DNA from: Variovorax sp. KBW07
GTDB lineage: Bacteria > Pseudomonadota > Gammaproteobacteria > Burkholderiales > Burkholderiaceae_C
DNA: 64,000 nucleotides
Direction of reading: 5' to 3'
Assembly (NCBI RefSeq): GCF_003852515.1
Contig: NZ_QAJK01000100.1
Location: 1-64,000, forward strand
The translations under genes and the position numbers were made by a program. How positions within the stretch are numbered: position 1 is the first letter of the stretch; every line of letters begins with the position of its first letter. Below are positions 10,823 to 19,776 of the stretch, in pieces. The notes beneath the pieces are model-generated. The model searched no databases and was not told where the DNA came from. It saw only the letters and a program-made list of their open reading frames with translations.

Positions 10823-11776
10823 TCAGACCTTCACGCGCGGATCGACGACGGCGTAGAGCAGGTCGATGGAGAAATTGATCAGCACGTAGATCGCCGCAAT
10901 GACCAGCAGCGCGCCCTGGATCACCGGGTAGTCGCGGCGCAGCACGGCGCTCACCACGAGGTTGCCCACGCCCGGCAGGCCGAACACGGTCTCGGTGATG
11001 ACGGCGCCGCCGATCATCAGCGCGACCGTGAGGCCGATCACCGTGACGATGGGCACCAGCGCATTGCGCAGCGCATGCTTGAGCACGACCTTGCTTTCGC
11101 TCAGGCCCTTGGAGCGCGCGGTGCGCACGTAGTCTTCGCCCAGCACGTCGAGCATCGAGGCCCGCGTGAAGCGGATGATGAGCGCCGAGTTCAACAGGCC
11201 CAGCACGGCAGCGGGCAGCACCAGCGAGTGCAGCCGCTCGGCCAGCGCCGCATCGGGCGCGCCATAGCCCGACACCGGGAACCAGCCGAAGGACACGGCG
11301 AATATCTGGATCAGCACGATGCCGAGCCAGAAGCTCGGAACGCTGGCGCCCAGCATCGCGATGCCGGTGAACAGCTGGTCGACCACGCGCCCGCGGAACA
11401 CGGCCGAGACGATGCCGCACGGCACGCCGATCAGCGCGGCGATGGCCACGGCCATCAGCGCGAGCAGCGTGGTGGGCTCGGCGCGCTCCCACAGCGCCTG
11501 CGTCACCGGGCGCTGCAGGAAGATCGAGGTGCCGAGGTTGCCCTGCAGCACTTCGCGCAGCCAGTAGCCGAACTGCACGGGCAACGGTTTGTCGAGCCCG
11601 TACTCTTTCTGAACGCGGGCGATGTCGGCTGCGGTGGCCTGGTCGCCCAGCAGCACCGAAACCGGGTCGCCCGAGGCCGCGCGCGTGAGCACGAAGACGA
11701 GCACCGCCACGATGGCGAGCACCACGAGCATGCCGCCCGCGCGCGAGGCGATATAGCGAAGCGAAGAACTTTTCAT
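10823..11776 (-). CDS. Peptide ABC transporter permease (DppB type)
   Basis: Inner-membrane permease of 317 residues. It has the DppB N-terminal helix, then GDPVSVLLGDQAT and KEYGLDKPL, and an EAA loop (YVRTARSKGLSESKVVLKHALRNA). The ATG at 11776 overlaps the preceding lactonase-like stop as TGATG, the same arrangement as dppC/dppD. A GTG one codon earlier is an alternative start. Confidence 0.92.
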   Translation of the reverse strand: MKSSSLRYIASRAGGMLVVLAIVAVLVFVLTRAASGDPVSVLLGDQATAADIARVQKEYGLDKPLPVQFGYWLREVLQGNLGTSIFLQRPVTQALWERAEPTTLLALMAVAIAALIGVPCGIVSAVFRGRVVDQLFTGIAMLGASVPSFWLGIVLIQIFAVSFGWFPVSGYGAPDAALAERLHSLVLPAAVLGLLNSALIIRFTRASMLDVLGEDYVRTARSKGLSESKVVLKHALRNALVPIVTVIGLTVALMIGGAVITETVFGLPGVGNLVVSAVLRRDYPVIQGALLVIAAIYVLINFSIDLLYAVVDPRVKV

Positions 11777-13032
11777 CACACGGAGAATTCAATGGCCGCG
11801 GCGCTGCCCACCGCCACGTACTGGCCGGTGAACCTGACGTCGCCGCCCTGCACGCGGAACACCGTCACGTTGTCGCCCTGCTTGTTGTGGCACACATAGA
11901 GAAACTTGCCGCTGGGGTCGAGCGTGCAGCTGCGCGGGTAGTTGCCGCGCGTCCACTCTTCGCGCACCAGCGTGGGCGCGCCGGTGCGTGCATCGACCTT
12001 GAAGATCGAGATCGAATCGTGCAGGCGGTTCAGCGACACGAAGTGCCGGCCGTCGGGCAGCATGCGAATGCCCGAGGCATAGCTGGTGCCCTTGAAGCCC
12101 GCCGGCAGCGCCGAGGTTTCACTCACCAGCGTCAGCACGCCGGTGGCGCCGTCGTAGCGCATGAAGGCAATGGTCGACGCCTCTTCGTTCACCAGGTAGA
12201 GCCACTTGCCGTTCGGATGAAAGACGAAATGGCGCGCGCCCGAGCTTTCAGAAACGGCGACCGTGCTCGGCTGGCTCAGCACGCCGGTGGCGCGGTCGAA
12301 GCGGTACGAGATCACGCGGTCGAGCCCCAGGTCGGCCACCAGCACGAAGTTGCCGGTGGGGTCGGCATGCACCATGTGCGCGTGCGGGCCGTCGTGGTCG
12401 CTGGTGGCAAAGCCTTCGTGCGAGCGGGCCGCGGCCGGCACCACGTCGGCGCCGGGCTTGCACGGCGTGGCACCACAGGCGGCCACGTCCTTGTAGACGA
12501 CGGCCGCGCGGTCGGCGTCCGGCGTGCCGTCGGCGCGCAACGCGATCACGCTGACGTCGCCGCTGGCGTAGTTGGCGGTGAAGAGAAAGCGGCCATCGGG
12601 GTGCACGCTGATGTGGGCCGGGTCCTTGCCGCCGCAGGGCATCTCGGCCACGAACGACAGCGCGCCGTTCGTGCCGATGCGGAAGGCGGAGACCGAACCG
12701 GCCTCGAACTCGTTGGCCGCGTACAGCATCGGCAGCTTCGGATGCCGCGCGAGCGATGCGGGGTTGCGCAGCTTGGCATCGCTGCCCGTGCTCGCCACGG
12801 CAGGCGGCGCACCGGGAATGGGCTTGAGCGCACCGGTGGCGCTGTCGACCACGAACTGGTGCACGCCCAGGCCGCGCCCGCCGCGCCAGGGCTTGCCGCC
12901 ATCGGTGTAGGTGCCGACGTAGGCGTACACAGGCCCCGACGTGGCGGCGTGAACGGTAGAGGTCGTGAGACCCAGGGCTCCGAGGCCGGAGGCCAGTGCG
13001 CTGGCTTGCAGGAGTTGGCGACGCGATGGCAT
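11776..13032 (-). CDS. Exported lactonase-family beta-propeller protein in peptide-transport operon
   Basis: Protein of 418 residues with a Tat-like N-terminus (RR at 4-5, then LLQASALASGLGALG) ending near a VHA cleavage region. The rest is a YbhE-type propeller (GPHAHMVHADPTGNF, HFVFHPNGKWLY, PRSCTLDPSGKFLYVCHNKQGD). It is related to, but clearly diverged from, the protein at 83-1372. Being inside the operon between the binding-protein and permease genes suggests a periplasmic or early catabolic role with the imported substrate. The reaction is unknown. Confidence 0.85.
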   Translation of the reverse strand: MPSRRQLLQASALASGLGALGLTTSTVHAATSGPVYAYVGTYTDGGKPWRGGRGLGVHQFVVDSATGALKPIPGAPPAVASTGSDAKLRNPASLARHPKLPMLYAANEFEAGSVSAFRIGTNGALSFVAEMPCGGKDPAHISVHPDGRFLFTANYASGDVSVIALRADGTPDADRAAVVYKDVAACGATPCKPGADVVPAAARSHEGFATSDHDGPHAHMVHADPTGNFVLVADLGLDRVISYRFDRATGVLSQPSTVAVSESSGARHFVFHPNGKWLYLVNEEASTIAFMRYDGATGVLTLVSETSALPAGFKGTSYASGIRMLPDGRHFVSLNRLHDSISIFKVDARTGAPTLVREEWTRGNYPRSCTLDPSGKFLYVCHNKQGDNVTVFRVQGGDVRFTGQYVAVGSAAAIEFSV

Positions 13033-13051
13033 GGCGGTGGTCCTTGCGCGC

Positions 13052-14638
13052 TTACTTGATCTTCGCGTTCCAGAAGAACGGCCAGGTGGCGGGCGTGTAG
13101 TTGTCCAGCGCCGGGCTCTTGGCCGACAGGCCGTTGAACTTGCCGACGTTGATGTACGGCACTTCGTCATACACGACCTGCTGCACCTTGCCCCACAGCG
13201 CGCCGCGCTTGGCCGGGTCGCTCTCGGTGTTGAAGGCGTTCAGCGCCGACTTCTTGGCCGGCGAATCCCACCAGCCGGGCGCGCCATCGCCCAGTTGCGG
13301 CGGCGAGAGCATCGGCTCGGGGAACTGGCCCGAATGCGTGACGTAGATGTCCCACAGCTTGGAGTCGTTGCGGCGCTGCACCAGCGTGGCCCAGTCGACC
13401 ACGTTCAGGTCGACCTTGAAGCCGGCGCGCTTGAGCTGCTCGGCCATCAGCAGCGCCATGTTGTAGTGAAAGTCGTACTGGCGGCTGGTGAGCACGCGGA
13501 TGGGCTCGCCCTTGTAGCCGGCCTTGGCCGCGGCTTCCTTGGCCTTGGGTGCGTTGCGCTCGTTGTAGAGCGTGGCGCCGGCCGTCGAATAGAACGGCGA
13601 GCCCTTGGGGAAGTGGTTGCCTTCGGCCACGAAGAAGCGCGTGTCGCCGAAGCCGGCCGCGAGCATTTCGCCTTCGCCCAGCGCCGACTGGATGGCCTGG
13701 CGCACGGCCTGGTTGGCGGCCACGCCTTCCTTGGTGTTGAGCACCAGGTAGGGGAAGCCGAACGACGGCGTCATGATCGGCGCGGTCTTGCCGCCCGACT
13801 TTTCCAGGCGCGGCAGGGCCTCGACCGGCAGCAGGTCGGCAAAGTCGTACTGGCCGGCCAGCGCGCCTTCGACGCGCGTGCTGGCGTTGGGCACGGGCAC
13901 GAAGCGCAGCTCTTCGATGGCCGCTTCGCGCTTGCCGCCGTAGCCGCTGGCCGGCTCCTTGCGCGCGCTGTACTTGTCGAAGCGCGTGAGCAGCACGAAC
14001 TGGTCGGGGCGGCGTTCCTTGAACTTGTAGGGGCCGGTGCCGACGAAGTCTTTCAGCGGCGAAGCGATCGAGTCCTTGGCCATGATGGCGGCCATGCCGC
14101 TGGGCAGTGCGAGCTGCGACAGCAGCGGCGCATAGGGCTCCTTCAGCACGATGTCGATGCCCAGCGGGCCCTTGGCCTTGAGGCTCTCGATTTCCTTGCC
14201 CACGGCCTTGCCGCGCGGCGACTGGTCCATCCAGCGCTGCAGGCTGGCCACCACGTCGTCGGCCGTGAGCTCGCGGCCGTTGTGCAGCATCACGCCCTTG
14301 CGCAGGGTGATGGCGTAGGTCTTGCCGTCGGCCGAGATCTTCGGCATGCCTTCGGCCAGCATCGGCACCACGTTCCACTTGCCGTCGAAGGTGTAGAGCG
14401 TTTCGTACACGTGCTGCATGATGGTTCCGACCAGGTCGGCCGTGGAGGCCATCGGGTCGAGCGTCTGCGGCTCGGCCACCATCGCCAGCGTGGCGAAGTT
14501 GCGCGGGCCCTGTGCATGCGCTTGCTGGTGGGGCAGCGCGGCGCACAGCATCGCGAGCAAGGACGCACCCAGCAGGCTGCGCTTGGACAGCTTCGGCAGG
14601 CGCTGGACGACAAGACCGGCGTGGGCGGCATTGGGCAT
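13052..14638 (-). CDS. Peptide ABC transporter substrate-binding protein (DppA/SBP family 5)
   Basis: Periplasmic binding protein of 528 residues with a signal peptide ending at about QQAHA-QGP (residue 42). It has the family 5 architecture: EPQTLDPMASTADL near the mature N-terminus, VYETLYTFDGKW, LRKGVMLHNGRELTADDVVASL and GTGPYKFKE. An in-frame ATG lies five codons earlier, but the AAGGAG ribosome site sits between the two, which fixes the start at 14638. It is the first gene of the minus-strand operon and probably sets the transporter's specificity for peptides or acyl-amino acids. Confidence 0.92.
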   Translation of the reverse strand: MPNAAHAGLVVQRLPKLSKRSLLGASLLAMLCAALPHQQAHAQGPRNFATLAMVAEPQTLDPMASTADLVGTIMQHVYETLYTFDGKWNVVPMLAEGMPKISADGKTYAITLRKGVMLHNGRELTADDVVASLQRWMDQSPRGKAVGKEIESLKAKGPLGIDIVLKEPYAPLLSQLALPSGMAAIMAKDSIASPLKDFVGTGPYKFKERRPDQFVLLTRFDKYSARKEPASGYGGKREAAIEELRFVPVPNASTRVEGALAGQYDFADLLPVEALPRLEKSGGKTAPIMTPSFGFPYLVLNTKEGVAANQAVRQAIQSALGEGEMLAAGFGDTRFFVAEGNHFPKGSPFYSTAGATLYNERNAPKAKEAAAKAGYKGEPIRVLTSRQYDFHYNMALLMAEQLKRAGFKVDLNVVDWATLVQRRNDSKLWDIYVTHSGQFPEPMLSPPQLGDGAPGWWDSPAKKSALNAFNTESDPAKRGALWGKVQQVVYDEVPYINVGKFNGLSAKSPALDNYTPATWPFFWNAKIK

Positions 14639-14730
14639 GGGGAACTCCTTCATGGGGCGGGCTGGGTTTGTGAAAGAAATTTTCTTTTCGACCCGGACTT
14701 TGAAGCAGTATTCATGCCAAATCATCCGTG

Positions 14731-14752
14731 TTAACCCTTGTTGAAGGGTTAA
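14731..14752. promoter_or_regulatory. Inverted repeat 1 in dppA-ridA intergenic region
   Basis: Perfect 9-bp arms TTAACCCTT / AAGGGTTAA separated by 4 bases. It lies in the 193-bp divergent control region and abuts repeat 2, sharing two bases with it. Candidate operator for a dimeric regulator. Confidence 0.6.
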
Positions 14753-14773
14753 TCTGAAACTAATTTTCAGATT
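14751..14773. promoter_or_regulatory. Inverted repeat 2, candidate RpiR operator
   Basis: Perfect 9-bp arms AATCTGAAA / TTTCAGATT separated by 5 bases, between the divergent dppA-like operon and ridA. The GAAA-N5-TTTC core fits the operator shape reported for RpiR-family repressors, and the operon encodes an RpiR protein. Assignment is an inference. Confidence 0.6.
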
Positions 14774-14831
14774 GGATCGATACTCGGCGCTCCCGCCTTC
14801 CCTATTTTTCTTCCAACACAGGAGATCTTCC

Positions 14832-15221
14832 ATGCCGCTCGAATACCTCGGCGCCCCGCCCCTTGCTTCCGACCGCCAGGTCCGCCCCTTCTCCCCGGCC
14901 GTGCGCGCCGGCGACTTCGTCTATGTGTCGGGACAGGTGCCCGTGAATGCGGAGGGCGAGATCGTGGTGGGCGGCATCGAGGCGCAGACGCGCCAGGTGA
15001 TGGAAAACCTGAAGAAGGTGCTGGCACTGGCCGGCGCCACGCTCGACGACGTGTGCAAGAGCACCGTGTGGCTGCAGGACGCGCGCGACTTTGGTGCCTT
15101 CAACCGCATCTACATGAGCTACTTCGGCGAGAACAAGCCGGCACGCTCGACCACCGAGGCACGGCTGATGGTCGATGCGAAGGTCGAGATCGACGTGGTG
15201 GCGTACAAGCCCAAGGCCTGA
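14832..15221 (+). CDS. ridA: RidA-family enamine/imine deaminase
   Basis: Protein of 129 residues of the Rid (YjgF/YER057c/UK114) family, which hydrolyses reactive 2-aminoacrylate-type enamines and imines released by PLP enzymes. VRAGDFVYVSGQVPV, the Arg in ARSTTEARL and VEIDVVAYKP are family features. CAGGAGA precedes the ATG. It diverges from the D-amino-acid operon, whose PLP deaminase would generate exactly this kind of intermediate, so a protective role in the same pathway is likely. Confidence 0.9.
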   Translation: MPLEYLGAPPLASDRQVRPFSPAVRAGDFVYVSGQVPVNAEGEIVVGGIEAQTRQVMENLKKVLALAGATLDDVCKSTVWLQDARDFGAFNRIYMSYFGENKPARSTTEARLMVDAKVEIDVVAYKPKA

Positions 15222-15836
15222 TCAGGCCTGCTGCAGTTCAGTCTTGCGCTGGATGATGCGCGAGACCAGCCCGTACGCCACCGCCTCCTGGGCCGACAGC
15301 CAGCGGTCGCGCTCGATGTCGGCCAGCACCACTTCCAGCGCCTTGCCGGTTTCGCGCGCGATCTCGTGCGCGATGCGCAGGCGGGCCTTGATGATTTCCT
15401 GCGCCTGGATGGCGATGTCGGTCGCCTGGCCGCCCGCGCCGCCGCTGGGCTGGTGAATCAAAAAGCGCGTGTTGGGCAGGCACACGCGGCGCTCGCGCGG
15501 CGCGGCAAGAAACAGGTGCGTGGCGGCGCTGCCGACCCAGCCGGTGCCGATCATGTTCACCGGCGCACCGATGAAACGCACGATGTCGTGAATGGCATCG
15601 CCCGACTCCAGGTGGCCGCCCGGCGAGCTCACGAGGATGTCGATGGGCGCCTGGCTGTCGGCGTCGAGTGCGATGAGCCGGCGCGTCACGTCGGCGGCCA
15701 CGCTGTCGGTGATGCTGCCGAAGATCAGCAGCGTGCGCGATTTGAAGGCTTTCTCTTCCAGGTAGGAGTTGCGCGGCTCGGCGGTGGCCGCGGGCTTGGT
15801 GTCGTCGTCGTTTTCCATCGAGAACATGGGCTGCAT
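15222..15836 (-). CDS. ClpP-family serine protease paralogue
   Basis: Protein of 204 residues resembling the Clp protease proteolytic subunit. The triad aligns as Ser103 (GWVGSAAT), His128 (LIHQPSGG) and Asp177 (ERDRWLSAQEA). The usual Gln-Ala-Ala before the nucleophile is Trp-Val-Gly here. No clpX or clpA neighbour is present, so this is probably a second, stand-alone ClpP rather than the main one. The ATG at 15836 is preceded by AGGAG eight bases away; the longer open frame upstream is antisense to the sigma gene. Confidence 0.85.
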   Translation of the reverse strand: MQPMFSMENDDDTKPAATAEPRNSYLEEKAFKSRTLLIFGSITDSVAADVTRRLIALDADSQAPIDILVSSPGGHLESGDAIHDIVRFIGAPVNMIGTGWVGSAATHLFLAAPRERRVCLPNTRFLIHQPSGGAGGQATDIAIQAQEIIKARLRIAHEIARETGKALEVVLADIERDRWLSAQEAVAYGLVSRIIQRKTELQQA

Positions 15837-15920
15837 GAAGAAAGCTCCTGTGGGTTGAACTGTCTTGACGAACAAGCCCACAGTTTCGTGACATTGCCTG
15901 CGCTGTGGCAAGCTGCGCCG

Positions 15921-16709
15921 ATGCTCGATGAACGCTATCTGTCGCAATTTCCGGCACATCGCGGCCGGCTGGTGCGCGCGGCCATGCGCCTGCTCGGCGG
16001 CCGGGCGGAAGCCGAAGACGCGGTGCAGGACACCTACCTGCGCGCGCTCGAATCCGGACGTGATGCGCATGAACTCGATGCGGCCCAGGCCTGGCTGACC
16101 ACGGTGATGCAGCACCTGGCCATCGACCGGCTCCGGCGGCGCAACTGGATGCAGGCATGGCTGCAGGACGCTGAAACCCGGGATGCCACTTCGCGCGAAG
16201 CGCCTTCGGCGGAAGACGACGCGGCGGTGGCCGAATCGACCGCACAGGCGCTGCGCCTGCTGGCCGCCAGGCTGTCGCCGCCCGACGCCGCGGTCGTGCT
16301 GCTGCGCGAAGTCTTCGAAGCCAGCTTCAAGGAGATTGCCTCGGCCAGTGGCAAGACCGAATCGACCTGCCGGCAGCAATTGCATCGCGCCCTGCTGCGG
16401 CTGCGCCAGGACAAAAGCCCGGACGACGGCCGGAACGATGGCGAATCGGAAGCCAGCTTTCATGTGTACCGGCAGGCGCTGCACGACTGCGATCCGACGC
16501 AGTTGTTCGCCATGCTGCGGCAGCCGCCGACGCGGGCCTTCGCCATGTCGGCCCCGGTGGACACAGCCAATGCCGGTGCGCCGCGCGCGGTTTGCCAGGT
16601 CATGCAGATCGGCGGCCGGATCGGCCTCGTGCTGACGCTGGGCGGGAAGGTGTTGTGCGTGCTGCCGCTGGAGGCGCGGCAGGCGGAAGAGGCCTTGCCT
16701 TCGCGTTAG
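15921..16709 (+). CDS. ECF-like sigma-70 factor with C-terminal extension
   Basis: Protein of 262 residues. Region 2 (about 10-75, AEDAVQDTYLRAL and WLTTVMQHLAIDRLRR) and region 4 (about 115-165, VLLREVFEASFKEIASASGKTESTCRQQLHRALLRLR) are clear. The last 95 residues form an extension without a family I recognise, possibly a regulatory domain replacing an anti-sigma factor; no anti-sigma gene is adjacent. It is divergent from the ClpP paralogue, which could be a target. Confidence 0.82.
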   Translation: MLDERYLSQFPAHRGRLVRAAMRLLGGRAEAEDAVQDTYLRALESGRDAHELDAAQAWLTTVMQHLAIDRLRRRNWMQAWLQDAETRDATSREAPSAEDDAAVAESTAQALRLLAARLSPPDAAVVLLREVFEASFKEIASASGKTESTCRQQLHRALLRLRQDKSPDDGRNDGESEASFHVYRQALHDCDPTQLFAMLRQPPTRAFAMSAPVDTANAGAPRAVCQVMQIGGRIGLVLTLGGKVLCVLPLEARQAEEALPSR

Positions 16710-16819
16710 CCCCTTCGCCCGCTGGGGGAAGGTTGGGATGGGGGCGGCGCGGCAATCGAGGCTGCGCTGCGTTCAATGCCGCGAGCCCCCACCCCGGCCC
16801 TCCCCCGGGAGGGGAGGGA
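16709..16819. repeat. Degenerate REP-like composite palindrome
   Basis: Sequence between the convergent sigma and lolD genes with the same plan as the element at 8795-8897. A left palindrome (CCCTTCGCCCGC..GGGGGAAGG) and a right one (arms 16798-16805 and 16811-16818) are joined by complementary G- and C-rich flanks (GGGATGGGGGC / GCCCCCACCCC). It may also act as a bidirectional terminator. Confidence 0.6.
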
Positions 16820-16828
16820 GAAACGGGA

Positions 16829-17506
16829 TCAGCCGGCGAGCCGGCCGGCGACGAGTTGCAGCACCCGGTCGCAGCGCTTCGCCAGGTCCTGGTCGTGCGT
16901 GACCATCACGAAGGCGGTGCCATGCCGGTGCGCCAGGTCGAGCATCAGTTCGAACACGGTGTCGGCGGTGCTGCGGTCGAGGTTGCCGGTGGGCTCGTCG
17001 GCCAGCACGCAGGCCGGCTGCGTGACCAGCGCACGCGCGATCGCCACGCGCTGGCGCTCGCCGCCCGACAGCTCGGCCGGCCGGTGATGCAGGCGCTCGG
17101 CCAGGCCCACGCTCGAGAGAATCTTGCTGGCCGCCTGCGCTGCCTGCGCGGGCTCCACGCGCCGGATCTTCAGCGGCATCGCCACGTTGTCGAGCGCGCT
17201 GAACTCGGGCAGCAGGTGGTGGAACTGGTAGACGAAACCCAGGTGCTGGTTGCGCAGGCGCCCCTGCTCGGCGGCGTCGGCATGCGCGATGTCCTTGCCG
17301 AGCAGTTCGACCTTGCCGGAGGTGGGCGCGTCGAGCCCGCCCATCAGGTGCAGCAGCGTGCTCTTACCGGAGCCCGAGGCACCGACGATGGCCAGCGTTT
17401 CGCCGGCGTGCACGTCGAGGTCGACGCCATGCAGCACCGTGAGGTCGAGCCGGCCTTCGTGGAAGCGCTTCGTCAGTCCACGTGCTTTCAGAACGACTTC
17501 ACTCAT
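16829..17506 (-). CDS. lolD: Lipoprotein-releasing system ATP-binding protein LolD
   Basis: ABC ATPase of 225 residues that drives release of outer-membrane lipoproteins from the inner membrane to LolA. Walker [10 protein letters not shown] is at 42-50, with [19 protein letters not shown] (Lol/MacB-type), [15 protein letters not shown] and [10 protein letters not shown]. The ATG lies within the end of lolC (8-bp overlap), so the two are co-translated. Confidence 0.93.
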   Translation of the reverse strand: MSEVVLKARGLTKRFHEGRLDLTVLHGVDLDVHAGETLAIVGASGSGKSTLLHLMGGLDAPTSGKVELLGKDIAHADAAEQGRLRNQHLGFVYQFHHLLPEFSALDNVAMPLKIRRVEPAQAAQAASKILSSVGLAERLHHRPAELSGGERQRVAIARALVTQPACVLADEPTGNLDRSTADTVFELMLDLAHRHGTAFVMVTHDQDLAKRCDRVLQLVAGRLAG

Positions 17507-18755
17507 AGCGCAGTGCCTCGGCGGGGTTGACGCGGCTGGCGCGCCAGCTCGGGTACAGCGTGGCCAGGAAGGCCAGGACGAGGGAAATGACGGCAATGGG
17601 CATGATGTCGCTGCGCTGCGGATCGCTCGGCATCTTGCTGATCAGGTAGATGTCCTTGGGCAAAAAGCTGGCGTGGAAGAGCTGTTCGAGGAAGGGCACG
17701 ATCACGTCGATGTTGTAGGCAATGCCCAGCCCCAGCAGCAGGCCGGCCACGGTGCCGATCACGCCCACCATGGCGCCTTGCACCACGAAGATGGCCATGA
17801 TGCTGCGCGGCGAACTGCCGAGCGTGCGCAGGATGGCGATGTCGGCGCGCTTGTCGGTCACCGTCATCACCAGCGTCGACACCAGGTTGAAGGCGGCCAC
17901 GGCCACAATCAGCGTGAGGATGATGAACATCATGCGTTTCTCGACCTGCACGGCCGCGAACCAGGTCTTGTTCTGGCGTGTCCAGTCGCGGATCAAAAAT
18001 TCGCCCGGCAGGCTCACGGCCAGTTGGTCGGCAATGTCGCGGGCTTCGTTCAGGTCCTTCAGCTTCAGGCGGATGCCGGTCGGGCCTTCGAGACGGAACA
18101 CCTTGGCCGCATCCTGCTCGTGCACCATGGCCAGCGCCGAGTCGTACTCGTAGTGGCCCGAATCGAAGGTGCCGACCACGGTGAACTGCTTGAGCCTGGG
18201 CACCACGCCGGCCGGCGTGACCTGCCCGCCCGGCGCCACCAGCGTGACCTGGTCGCCGGGCTGCACGAACATCGAGCGCGCCAGCTCGATGCCCAGCACG
18301 ATGCCGAATTCGCCCGGCACCAGCTTGTCGAAGGTGCCCTTGGAGGCAATGCCGTTGGTGTCGGTGACTTCGGGTTCGAGCTTGGGGTCGATGCCGCGAA
18401 CGATCGCGCCCTTCATGTCTTCGCCGCGGGCAATCAGCGCCTGCGTGTTGATGAAGGGTGCCGCGCCGATCACCTCGGGGTTCTTGCGCGCCGCGGCCAT
18501 GATCGGGCCGAGGTCCTGCAGCGCCTGGCCGTCGCGCGAGAAGATCTCGATGTGCGACACCACGCCGAGCATGCGGTCGCGCACCTCTTTCTGGAAGCCG
18601 TTCATCACACTGAGCACAATGATCAGCGCCGCCACGCCCAGGGCGATGCCGAGCATCGAGACACCGGAGATGAAGGAGATGAAGCCGTTGCGCCGCGTCG
18701 CCCGGCCTGCGCGCGTGTAGCGCCAGCCGAGCTGCAGTTCATAAGGAAGTCGCAT
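17499..18755 (-). CDS. lolC: Lipoprotein-releasing system permease LolC/LolE
   Basis: Inner-membrane protein of 418 residues. The N-terminus [14 protein letters not shown] and the first helix ([37 protein letters not shown]) are typical of LolC/E. A large periplasmic domain and three C-terminal helices with the FtsX-type core ([24 protein letters not shown]) follow. There is only one permease gene here, so it may form a homodimer (LolF-like arrangement) or pair with a permease elsewhere. Confidence 0.92.
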   Translation of the reverse strand: MRLPYELQLGWRYTRAGRATRRNGFISFISGVSMLGIALGVAALIIVLSVMNGFQKEVRDRMLGVVSHIEIFSRDGQALQDLGPIMAAARKNPEVIGAAPFINTQALIARGEDMKGAIVRGIDPKLEPEVTDTNGIASKGTFDKLVPGEFGIVLGIELARSMFVQPGDQVTLVAPGGQVTPAGVVPRLKQFTVVGTFDSGHYEYDSALAMVHEQDAAKVFRLEGPTGIRLKLKDLNEARDIADQLAVSLPGEFLIRDWTRQNKTWFAAVQVEKRMMFIILTLIVAVAAFNLVSTLVMTVTDKRADIAILRTLGSSPRSIMAIFVVQGAMVGVIGTVAGLLLGLGIAYNIDVIVPFLEQLFHASFLPKDIYLISKMPSDPQRSDIMPIAVISLVLAFLATLYPSWRASRVNPAEALRYE

Positions 18756-18810
18756 AGGGGCGGAATTGTGGCATCACGGATAACCCGGGGGCTTCCGGGA
18801 CAATAGCGGG

Positions 18811-19776
18811 ATGGCCGAACACCCCCCACGTCACCTGTTGATCCCTTTTGCCGGCCGCGGTTCCCCTGCTTGCCGCGCGGCGCTGCCCACCCTGCGGCTG
18901 CCCAACCTCGAAACCCTGCTGCTCCGATTGACCCTGGCGGACACCGACACGCAGGACGAAAGCACGCGCTCGCCTCCGCACGAACGCGCGCTCGCGCAGG
19001 CGCTGGGTATTTCCGCCGCCGATGGCTGCATTCCCTGGGCCGCGCTCGAAGCCCGAAAAGCCAACCTGGCCGCGCACGGCGACCGCGAAGGCTGGGGCCT
19101 CGTGACGCTGTGCAACTGGCAGGTGGGCATCGACGACGTGGCGCTGGGCGACCCGTCCGCCATCGAGATCGACGCCACCGAGTCGATGGCCCTGCTGGCC
19201 GTGGCGCAGCCCTTCTTCGAGGAAGACGGCATCAAGCTGTACCCCTCCGACACGCCGGGCCGCTGGCTCGCATGCGCGCCCATCTTCGACGGGCTGGCCA
19301 CCGCCTCCATCGACCGCGCGGTGGGCTACCCCATTTCGCAGTGGTCGCCGCTGGGCGACGCGGCGCGGCCGCTGCGCCGCCTGCAAAACGAAATGCAGAT
19401 GCTGCTCTACACGCAGCGCGTGAACGACGACCGCGCCGCGCGCGGCGTGCCGCCCATCAACTCGTTCTGGCTCAGCGGCACCGGCGTGCTGAAGAACGAT
19501 GCAGCCCCCACCGCCGCAACGCCCGAGGTCAGCGATGCCCTGCGCATCGCCGCCCTGCGCGACGATGGCGCTGCCTGGGCCGTCGCCTGGCAGGCACTGG
19601 ACGCCGGCGCCATCGCCGACCTGCTGAGCGACTACACGCGCGGCGCCGACGTGACGCTCACGCTGTGCGGCGACCGCGCCGCGCAGCGCTACACCGTGCA
19701 GCAGCGCGGCCTGGCCCGCTGGGCCCGGAGCCTGTTCGACCGCACACGCGCATCCAGCGTGCTGGAGGCCCTGTGA
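18811..19776 (+). CDS. RpfE-like protein of unknown function, coupled to recJ
   Basis: Soluble protein of 321 residues with no signal peptide or catalytic motif I can name. Its recurring position directly upstream of recJ matches the rpfE gene of the Xanthomonas rpf/recJ region; homologues are sometimes labelled phosphoglycerate mutase-like without proof. The stop overlaps the recJ GTG start (GTGA), so the two are translated together. It diverges from lolC. Confidence 0.7.
   Translation: MAEHPPRHLLIPFAGRGSPACRAALPTLRLPNLETLLLRLTLADTDTQDESTRSPPHERALAQALGISAADGCIPWAALEARKANLAAHGDREGWGLVTLCNWQVGIDDVALGDPSAIEIDATESMALLAVAQPFFEEDGIKLYPSDTPGRWLACAPIFDGLATASIDRAVGYPISQWSPLGDAARPLRRLQNEMQMLLYTQRVNDDRAARGVPPINSFWLSGTGVLKNDAAPTAATPEVSDALRIAALRDDGAAWAVAWQALDAGAIADLLSDYTRGADVTLTLCGDRAAQRYTVQQRGLARWARSLFDRTRASSVLEAL

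Noticed and set aside
15837-15920. TTGAAC and TTGACG boxes between the ClpP-like and sigma genes as promoters
   Set aside because: No matching -10 box at the right distance, so I did not annotate a promoter.
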